From: Thermodesulfobacteriota bacterium
GTDB lineage: Bacteria > Desulfobacterota > BSN033 > UBA1163
Direction of reading: 5' to 3'
DNA: 37,225 nt
NCBI GenBank assembly: GCA_030017685.1
Contig: JASEHH010000028.1
Coordinates: forward strand, 1 to 37,225
Below the pieces are notes generated by a model that made no database searches, was not told where the DNA came from, and was given only the letters and a program-made list of their open reading frames with translations. Shown one piece after another: positions 31,971-37,225 of the stretch. Numbering within the stretch: position 1 is the stretch's first letter; every line of letters begins with the position of its first letter. The translations under genes and the position numbers were made by a program.

Positions 31971-32207
31971 ATGGCTAATGTATTAATTAGAAATGTTCCC
32001 GATGAGGTTTTGAACATGATCAAAGATGTGGCTAAGCGCCGCAACAGGTCGCTCCAGCAGGAGCTCCGGGAGGCGCTGGAAACTATGGCAAATCAATCTT
32101 CACCTGACATCTTCCGGAAAGCGACCGAACTGAAGGAAAAGCTGAGAAAGAAATCCGTTCGATTCACGGACAGCGCCGAATTATTGAGAGAGGACAGAGC
32201 CAGGTGA
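31971..32207 (+). CDS. VapB/FitA-type ribbon-helix-helix antitoxin
   Basis: 78 residues. The N terminus ANVLIRNVPDEVLNMIKDVAKRRNRSLQQELREALE is the ribbon-helix-helix DNA-binding fold of FitA-type antitoxins. The C-terminal tail (KSVRFTDSAELLREDRAR) would wrap the toxin. I chose ATG 31971 because GGAGG (31958-31962) is 8 bases upstream, whereas ATG 31956 would make that site part of the protein. Its TGA overlaps the toxin GTG by 4 bp. Confidence 0.87.
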   Translation: MANVLIRNVPDEVLNMIKDVAKRRNRSLQQELREALETMANQSSPDIFRKATELKEKLRKKSVRFTDSAELLREDRAR

Positions 32208-32638
32208 ACCTTGTTATCGATGCAAGTGTTCTGATCAAGTTTTATATTCCTGAAATTCTATCTGACAGAGCCCAACACTTGCTCGACTCCGTCAGGCAGG
32301 GTGAGGTTACGTTGCTTGCACCAGATTTAGTCTATTCCGAGGCGGGGAATATTCTCTGGAAAAAACATCATTTGAAGGAGCTCGCTCGCTCTGAGGTTGA
32401 AGAGATTTCGGGCGCCATTGTTTTACTCCCATTGAGAGTAGAATCCTCTAAAGGGCTATTGCCGTTGGCGGTGCATATCGGGATGGCCTATGGAATCACT
32501 GTTTATGATGCCATGTATGTCACCCTGTCAAGGATCCATGAAACAAGGATGATGACCGCAGACAGGAAACTTTTTGAAAGATTGGCTAAGACCAATTTGA
32601 AAAAATATGTGGCGTGGCTTGGTGGCGCTGAACGGTAA
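32204..32638 (+). CDS. VapC-type PIN-domain toxin
   Basis: 144 residues, complete. The four acidic PIN residues are D6 (VIDASVLIKFY), E46 (LVYSEAGNIL), D102 (VYDAMYV) and D120 (MMTADRKL). It is an Mg-dependent RNase, usually acting on tRNA or rRNA, neutralised by the antitoxin encoded just upstream. The start is GTG 32204, in a GTGA overlap with the antitoxin. It is intact, unlike the unrelated PIN gene at 56-427. Confidence 0.9.
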   Translation: MNLVIDASVLIKFYIPEILSDRAQHLLDSVRQGEVTLLAPDLVYSEAGNILWKKHHLKELARSEVEEISGAIVLLPLRVESSKGLLPLAVHIGMAYGITVYDAMYVTLSRIHETRMMTADRKLFERLAKTNLKKYVAWLGGAER

Positions 32639-32681
32639 ACTGATTAGAGAATGGTTAAGAATAGACATTAAGGAGGATGTT

Positions 32682-33776
32682 ATGGGACATATCGCAGGAA
32701 AAGAAGAGATCTTGAAACAGTTGCGGAAGAGGCTTCATCAGAACCCGGTTGGACTTCCGGAGCACACCTCGGTCTATGAAATTTTATCGATCTTGTTTAA
32801 TGATAGAGAGGCTGAGGTGGGGACTAAATTTCCGCCCGGTCTGGTGACCATTGAAGAGCTTCAGAAGGTGACAGGGATCGAGAACGTGGAATTAGAGGGT
32901 ATTTTGAAAGGAATGCTGAAGAAAGGTCTGGTCGTCTCTTCGGTAAAGGACGGAAAGGTTCGATACCTGCTTTCCCCAGGGTTGACAGGTTTTTTTGAGT
33001 TCACCTTTATGCGGACCGACGGTTCACTTCCTCTAAAACGACTGGCAGAATTGATGCGGACATACCGAAACACACCGGAATTCATCCAGGAATTTGCCTC
33101 CCCCGGAACGAGCAGAGGGAAAGCCTATGTCTACAGCGGTGTCCTGCCGAAAGTGAAAAGCGAAATCCTGCGGTTTGACGAGGCGGCAGAGCATATCAAA
33201 AAGGCAGGCCGTGGAAGTCTGGGGAAATGTTATTGTCGCCATGAGGCATGGCATCTTGGTAAAAATTGCTCTGCACCTATTGATGATATCTGCATGAGCC
33301 TTGGGAATGCCTCTGATTTCTTAGTCGAGCAGGGATTTGCGAGAAGGGCATCGGTTGATGAACTCCTGAGCGCCCTAAAGAAGACAGAAGATTTGGGATT
33401 GGTCCATATCGGTGATAATGTCCAGGACCAGACCACCTTTATCTGTAACTGTTGTGGGTGTTGTTGTGGTTTTCTTGAAGGCATTACCAAACACCATCTG
33501 AAGCATGCTGTGACAACCACCAATTACATTGCCAAACTCGATCCTGAGGCATGTAATGGATGTGAAATATGTGTGGATCACTGTCAGATCAAGGCCATTA
33601 AGATGGAAGGGGATTACCCTGTTGTGGATGGTGAGTTTTGCATCGGATGCGGTGTCTGTGCCCACTTCTGTTCGACCGAGGCGATGAAGATGGAGGAGAG
33701 GGAGAAGAAGGTTATTCCACCCAAGAATTACAAAGATCTCATGATCCGTTTGATGAAAGAAAAGGGACGAATATAA
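32682..33776 (+). CDS. Cys-rich 4Fe-4S protein with N-terminal winged-helix-like region
   Basis: 364 residues from ATG 32682, chosen for AAGGAGG 6 bases upstream; the frame is open to 32607 but that would overlap vapC. Residues 1-110 (EILSILFNDR, VTIEELQKVTG, LEGILKGMLKKGLVV) look like a winged-helix unit, here perhaps an interaction domain. The middle has KCYCRHEAWHLGKNC and a dense cysteine motif, ICNCCGCCCGFLEG. Two classical ferredoxin motifs follow, CNGCEICVDHC and CIGCGVCAHFC. The family is common in sulfate-reducing and syntrophic deltaproteobacteria but has no known reaction that I can state. It may be an electron hub or redox sensor; it is not obviously part of the neighbouring modules. 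Confidence 0.78.
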   Translation: MGHIAGKEEILKQLRKRLHQNPVGLPEHTSVYEILSILFNDREAEVGTKFPPGLVTIEELQKVTGIENVELEGILKGMLKKGLVVSSVKDGKVRYLLSPGLTGFFEFTFMRTDGSLPLKRLAELMRTYRNTPEFIQEFASPGTSRGKAYVYSGVLPKVKSEILRFDEAAEHIKKAGRGSLGKCYCRHEAWHLGKNCSAPIDDICMSLGNASDFLVEQGFARRASVDELLSALKKTEDLGLVHIGDNVQDQTTFICNCCGCCCGFLEGITKHHLKHAVTTTNYIAKLDPEACNGCEICVDHCQIKAIKMEGDYPVVDGEFCIGCGVCAHFCSTEAMKMEEREKKVIPPKNYKDLMIRLMKEKGRI

Positions 33777-33917
33777 AGAGGTCCTACCAAAATGGTCATC
33801 CTAAACTTGATTCAGGATCTCAGCGAATGGTTGGCGTAAAGTGGATAGGCTATTTTCAAAAAGTTACTAATCCCCTTTTTTATTTACATAATTCCATCTT
33901 TCTGATATATTTAAATT

Positions 33918-34130
33918 ATGAATTTACTTGATTCTGCTAAGGTTAAGAGGGACGCTTTCATCGTCAGGTCTTTCTTTGAAGAGTCTGACGAGAAATCCTA
34001 TTGGTTTTCAAAGACTCCCTATGAACGTCTGGCCGCCGTAGAATTTATGCGGCAGATCATCTATGGCTACGATCCATCTACCACCCGACTTCAAAGAGTT
34101 TTTGAAATTACTCAACGCACAACAGGTTGA
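33918..34130 (+). CDS. Small protein overlapping a nucleotidyltransferase gene, probable partner
   Basis: 70 residues. It contains FVRSFF-like and YWFSKTPYERLAAVEFMRQI plus YGYDPSTTRLQRVFE, a phrase I recognise as recurring upstream of small nucleotidyltransferases in many bacteria. The overlap of 68 bp with the following gene (34063) implies co-translation. A toxin-antitoxin-like pairing is an inference from arrangement. The upstream region is AT-rich and lacks a strong ribosome binding site. Confidence 0.65.
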   Translation: MNLLDSAKVKRDAFIVRSFFEESDEKSYWFSKTPYERLAAVEFMRQIIYGYDPSTTRLQRVFEITQRTTG

Positions 34131-34512
34131 GTATCTGTTAATCGGTGGTTATGCTGTGGGCTATTATGGCTATCCACGTGCTACCGCTGATATGGATCTT
34201 TGGATCGCGATGAATCCGCAAAATGCTGAAAAGGTCGTAGCCATCTTGAAGAATTTTGGATTTGATGTGCCTGATTTATCGATGGAAGTATTTGTGAAGC
34301 CAAACCAGATCATTCGGATGGGTGTGCCACCGGTCAGGATTGAGATTATGACAACCATTTCAGGAGTAAGCTTTGAGGAGTGCTATCCTGAACGGGTGAA
34401 GGACGAACTCGACGGAGTTGAAGTGAATCTCATTAGCCTAAGGCATCTTAAGATCAACAAGAAGGCCTTCGGCAGACACAAGGACTTGAACGATCTGGAG
34501 AATCTTCCTTAA
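34063..34512 (+). CDS. Small nucleotidyltransferase (DUF6036/AbiEii-like)
   Basis: 149 residues. The nucleotidyltransferase core is YLLIGGYAVGYYGYPRATADMDLWI, with GG and the DxD metal pair (DMDLW). The third acidic position is probably in VRIEIMTT. Related proteins act as nucleotidyltransferase toxins (AbiEii, MenT) or have unknown roles. The C terminus LRHLKINKKAFGRHKDLNDLE is typical of this group. It overlaps the small upstream gene by 68 bp. Confidence 0.78.
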   Translation: MATIHLPPDFKEFLKLLNAQQVEYLLIGGYAVGYYGYPRATADMDLWIAMNPQNAEKVVAILKNFGFDVPDLSMEVFVKPNQIIRMGVPPVRIEIMTTISGVSFEECYPERVKDELDGVEVNLISLRHLKINKKAFGRHKDLNDLENLP

Positions 34513-35063
34513 CAGGAAACATTTCAACCTCAGGAACTTGCAAATCTCTGCATGGCGAAATCCCCCCTATTTTCCTGGTTAAATATAAATAATTTATCGC
34601 CATACCGTATAGGCTCCATCTCCAACCTTTTGACCTTCGGACATATTGGAATATCCCGGAATAACTCATGAACCGAACAGTTTCCCTATTTTAGGGACCC
34701 CGTAAAAGCCCTCTACAGGGTGTTACTTCCTGAAGTCCTGATTTTTGAAAATCTCGCCTCCATGCAACATTTCAGGTAGTAATAGACAGGCTCAGTTTAA
34801 GGTTTTGATATCTCTTCCATATCGCAACCTTTTGGAAGGTGCGGATAGTGGCAAGCTATTCTCGCTTTTAGGAGTCCAAAAGCACCCTCAACATATTAGG
34901 ATTGTTTTGTTACTGACTTCTTCCAAAAAGTTTCGATTGAACAATTTCCATAGAATGTGTATATTCCAATTAGTTATCGAGAGCATGAATAGGGAAGAGT
35001 GGTTGCCAAGGTCGACAAATTTCAATAACAACCCTTCTTTTGATGCAATCATATAAAAATAAA
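34513..35063. other. Non-coding stretch between the nucleotidyltransferase and TPR genes
   Basis: About 550 bp with no gene I can support. A 103-codon frame from TTG 34745 to 35056 has no ribosome binding site and no recognisable features. The sequence is AT-rich and may be degraded gene remnants. Confidence 0.55.
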
Positions 35064-35803
35064 TGTTAGGGCGAAATCATTATGAAGAAACCTAATAGAT
35101 ACCGCTCCTTCTCTGTGTCAATAACTCGGGATTCAGGCCTGAAGACACTGCGAATAAAGTATGCTCGTGCCGCTCCGGAGAAACGGAGAATAGCAGCGCA
35201 GTGGGAATACGACTCATCCATGGCGTCCGACCTCTTCAGTATAGCCCTTCTCAAATCGGGGACCGGGGCGCTGCCGAAACCTAAATGGCCTCCTGGATTC
35301 CTTGCACTGGCCATCGACCCACTGTTCGCTCCCGCGCTCCTGACTGTGGGCTCTTTGGAATACCAGCATGGCCTTGTCAAAGAAGCAATGGAGCTGTTTC
35401 TCACACTCACCAAGCTACCAGAAAATGAAGAAGATCTTGCGGAGATCATAGACAAAGCCGGTAATTTTCTGTTGGACCATGAGGACTTCAAGAACGCGCT
35501 TGAGCTCTACCTTTCGGCCGAAAGAGCATATCCGACCCAAGCTCTTCATTACATTGGATCGGGATATTGCTTCTACAAGCTCGGAAATATCGAGGAGTCT
35601 ATCCGCAAGGAACGGAGAGCTGCTGAACTGGAACCAAACAACTACTTTCATCTCAACGATCTCGGGTTCTCTCTTCTCGAAGCGGGCCTCTTCGAAGAGG
35701 CAGAAACCGTGCTCAAACGATCGATCAGTCTGGCACCGCCAGAATATGAGTGCGCCCGGAACAACTTGGAGATACTTTACGAAAGACAAAAGGCGCCCTA
35801 ACA
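35064..35803. repeat. Perfect inverted decamer bracketing the TPR gene (cassette-like)
   Basis: TGTTAGGGCG (35064-35073) lies 8 bp before the TPR start, and its exact complement CGCCCTAACA (35794-35803) contains the TPR stop codon TAA. GTTAGGG/CCCTAAC with a stop codon inside the second arm is how integron gene cassettes look. No matching second core site was found within 200 bp on either side, so a true attC is not established. Confidence 0.4.
35082..35801 (+). CDS. Tetratricopeptide-repeat protein
   Basis: 239 residues. The second half has helical TPR-like repeats: ALLTVGSLEYQHGLVKEAMELF, FKNALELYLSAERAYPTQAL, HYIGSGYCFYKLGNIEESIR and HLNDLGFSLLEAGLFEEAET. The first 60 residues are basic and not recognised. 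TPR proteins usually mediate protein contacts; the partner is unknown. The gene sits alone between non-coding stretches, bracketed by an inverted decamer. No signal peptide is evident. Confidence 0.75.
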   Translation: MKKPNRYRSFSVSITRDSGLKTLRIKYARAAPEKRRIAAQWEYDSSMASDLFSIALLKSGTGALPKPKWPPGFLALAIDPLFAPALLTVGSLEYQHGLVKEAMELFLTLTKLPENEEDLAEIIDKAGNFLLDHEDFKNALELYLSAERAYPTQALHYIGSGYCFYKLGNIEESIRKERRAAELEPNNYFHLNDLGFSLLEAGLFEEAETVLKRSISLAPPEYECARNNLEILYERQKAP

Positions 35804-36023
35804 AAGTGCAGGGGCACGACTCGCATCGCCCGGTAAACTTGTTCAGTGCCGTTTTGTAAAGCAGGTGTTCTATCAGTCGTTTGTTGCCGTCTATTATGAT
35901 TTTGCGCTGCAAGAGGCTTATCTTGGCCATTTTCATTGAGAGAGATGAGAGAGGGCGGAATATGGAAAATGGAATCGCAAAGGAGCAACCCTCAGCGACG
36001 TAACGGCCCAGACGGAATATGGA

Positions 36024-36239
36024 GTGAATCGGGACTTCATTGTGAAGGGCATCCGAGCCGGCAAGTTGGAATACCGCGATGAGGCGATATGGAGCAATCC
36101 GTATCTTAGGGCTGGCTATGTTCGAACCTGTAAAGGTCGGGATTTGATGCGACGGATACTGGAAAACCAGGCGATATCATCTTATATGTTACCTGAATTG
36201 CGCGATTTTCTTGAATCTTACCGTAGGGCAACCCTTTAG
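36024..36239 (+). CDS. Small protein of unknown function, possibly 5'-eroded
   Basis: 71 residues from GTG 36024. The opening VNRDFIVKGIRAGKLEYRDEAIWSNPYLR looks like the second helix and wing of a small excisionase- or HTH-like protein. The frame is open upstream to a stop at 35946-35948, and the added residues (KGATLSDVTAQTEYG) look like the missing first helix of such a fold, but there is no ATG, GTG or TTG there. An ATG at 35962 is in another frame that ends in TAA after 13 codons. This suggests a frameshifted or eroded gene. The stop codon lies in the loop-proximal part of a hairpin (36228-36245). Confidence 0.4.
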   Translation: MNRDFIVKGIRAGKLEYRDEAIWSNPYLRAGYVRTCKGRDLMRRILENQAISSYMLPELRDFLESYRRATL

Positions 36240-36245
36240 GGTTGC
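36228..36245 (+). terminator. Short hairpin at the end of the 36024 gene
   Basis: GCAACCC (36228-36234) pairs perfectly with GGGTTGC (36239-36245) around a TTTA loop. Only a weak T tract follows, so termination is possible rather than shown. Confidence 0.4.
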
Positions 36246-36268
36246 TTAATTCAAGGCTGAAGCCCCAC

Positions 36269-36289
36269 AAATTACCAAACCGGTAATTT
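36269..36289. promoter_or_regulatory. Palindrome upstream of the AT-rich 36396 gene
   Basis: AAATTACC (36269-36276) and GGTAATTT (36282-36289) form a perfect 8-bp inverted repeat with a 5-base spacer, in the 156-bp gap before the gene. Could be an operator or a weak terminator; nothing distinguishes these. Confidence 0.35.
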
Positions 36290-36395
36290 AAAAATGCAGG
36301 TTGAACCCTATGGCCACTATTTCTTTTTAAAAGAATCGCTCAATTTAGGTGTTAATAAGTTCTGTCACAATTTTAGATTCTTGGAGAAATAATAC

Positions 36396-37037
36396 ATGGT
36401 AACCTGTTGGTATTGTAAAACGAAAAAAGGGAAGAGGTATTGTGCCCCAATTGATAATCTTCTTTGCCCAAGTTGCTGTGGTGAGAACAGACTTAAAAAG
36501 ATAGACTGCATTGAAGATTGTAGATACCTTGAAGGTGTTACATTCCAAAAGAAGCGGGATGATGAAAAAGCATTTTCAAAGTTAATGGAAAGTGTTCCGC
36601 ATAGTCAATACGATGATATTTTTCATGAACCAGGAGTAGCATTAATGGCGGGAGAAATTGAAACCTTTGTCCGCGATATTTATATGGCGGGGAATATTCG
36701 CATTACCGATAAGATAGTATATGAATCCTATAATCTAATTTACAAGATTTACTTTGACAATCAATCTCCAGAAGAACACATAGATGAGTTAACTCAAGAA
36801 TTGTTGAAACTATATTCGAATCATATAAGCATATGGGAATTCAATATGGAAAGAAATAAAATTGGCCAAGTATTTTTGCGCTTAATGATTTCAGTAAAAA
36901 AAATGAGTGGAGGCAGATTTGGAGAATTTGGTTATTTAAATTATCTAAAAAACAACTTGGGAAATATGAATTCTAGAGGGCAATTCATAGCCGAAGATAA
37001 GTTTGGAAATAAAATATTGCGCAATTATAAATATTAA
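36396..37037 (+). CDS. Protein of unknown function with N-terminal Cys motif, AT-rich
   Basis: 213 residues. The N terminus has paired cysteines, CWYCKTKKGKRYC (3-15), then CPSCC and CIEDC, consistent with a zinc-binding domain of about 45 residues. The remainder is helical and contains FHEPGVALMAGEIETFVRDI and YFDNQSPEEHIDELTQELLK; no family recognised. Base composition is clearly lower in GC than the catabolic region, and the gene stops one base before the mobile element at 37039, both signs of recent acquisition. No strong ribosome binding site; GGAG lies 14 bases upstream. Confidence 0.7.
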   Translation: MVTCWYCKTKKGKRYCAPIDNLLCPSCCGENRLKKIDCIEDCRYLEGVTFQKKRDDEKAFSKLMESVPHSQYDDIFHEPGVALMAGEIETFVRDIYMAGNIRITDKIVYESYNLIYKIYFDNQSPEEHIDELTQELLKLYSNHISIWEFNMERNKIGQVFLRLMISVKKMSGGRFGEFGYLNYLKNNLGNMNSRGQFIAEDKFGNKILRNYKY

Positions 37038-37038
37038 A

Positions 37039-37225
37039 CCTGAATCCTGCGTGATAACTATTAGACAGCTTGTTGTGTGTTCGTTACCTTTATCAACGTA
37101 GCACTGCAAATAATTGTAAGAACAGAAGTAAGAAAACCTCCATTTTGGGCTGTCCTTTAACCTACTTTTTAATTATAGTGAACGTATTAAATAAAGTGAC
37201 ATAATGACGTTATCTTTTTGGGTTT
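37039..37225 (-). mobile_element. Right end of an IS1380-like insertion sequence (partial, runs off the window)
   Basis: Begins with the terminal repeat CCTGAATCCTGCGTGA (37039-37054). Its first 137 bases appear identical, inverted, to the MITE right half (824-960), and its last 52 match the left window edge with one difference. Read on the minus strand, it contains the end of a reading frame (stop 37173-37175) followed by a 134-base untranslated end. The flank at 37034-37038 is TTAAA; the other flank is outside the window. Confidence 0.75.
37173..37225 (-). CDS. Transposase C terminus (partial, continues beyond the window)
   Basis: Sixteen codons, TQKDNVIMSLYLIRSL, then TAA, on the minus strand inside the insertion-sequence end. 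The left window edge encodes the same ending with a single conservative change (I for M). Only position in the element and conservation support the call; the family is inferred from the terminal repeats. Confidence 0.4.
   Translation of the reverse strand, partial: TQKDNVIMSLYLIRSL

Noticed and set aside
34745-35056. 103-codon + strand frame in the gap before the TPR gene
   Set aside because: TTG start, no Shine-Dalgarno site and no recognisable domain.
1-37225. CRISPR arrays, tRNA or rRNA genes
   Set aside because: Looked for spaced direct repeats and for tRNA/rRNA signature sequences by eye; none seen. A tRNA scan would be needed to exclude them formally.

Overview
The window looks like a chromosomal contig of an anaerobic, roughly 50% GC bacterium. 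The best guess is a Desulfobacterota (deltaproteobacterial) sediment or syntroph-type lineage. That guess rests on gene content: a DmsE/MtrA decaheme cytochrome with an MtrB porin, several TAXI- and DctP-type TRAP transporters, cytoplasmic Fe-S and molybdopterin enzymes, a reductive-dehalogenase-like protein, and an AprBA-like flavoprotein/ferredoxin pair. No rRNA, tRNA or CRISPR array was seen.

Layout. Positions 1-965 are mobile-element debris: a transposase tail, a beheaded VapC-type PIN gene, and a 226-bp MITE with 16-bp terminal inverted repeats and TTCAA target duplications. Positions 1214-4254 encode the decaheme cytochrome and MtrB/PioB-type barrel, closed by a good terminator and followed by a relic of a hydantoinase-B-like gene. 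Positions 4624-12151 are housekeeping-type genes on both strands: DUF2180, a response regulator coupled to glgC, a PaaK-like ligase, a proteasome-fold protein, a histone-deacetylase-like protein, DUF554, an EamA transporter and a Nudix hydrolase.

The core is 12252-31863, 19.6 kb all on the + strand. A FadR/GntR regulator with a promoter and palindromic operator is followed by three consecutive transporter-plus-enzyme modules. Module 1: TAXI binding protein, fused TRAP permease, amidohydrolase, AprA-like flavoprotein, AprB-like ferredoxin. Module 2: TAXI binding protein, fused TRAP permease, second amidohydrolase, RdhA-like iron-sulfur protein without export signal. Module 3: DctP, UroD/MtaA-like protein, molybdopterin oxidoreductase, four-cluster ferredoxin, DctQ, DctM, D-2-hydroxyacid dehydrogenase. 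Each module pairs uptake of an organic acid with cytoplasmic redox or C1 chemistry. The substrates cannot be read from sequence; aromatic, halogenated or methoxylated carboxylates are a reasonable hypothesis.

Positions 31937-37225 are accessory: a VapBC pair with a palindromic operator, a Cys-rich 4Fe-4S protein, a nucleotidyltransferase with a small overlapping partner, a TPR gene bracketed by a perfect inverted decamer, an AT-rich Cys-motif gene, and the end of a second copy of the mobile element whose relatives lie at the left edge. Both window edges therefore sit in the same repeat family, which probably explains why the contig ends there.
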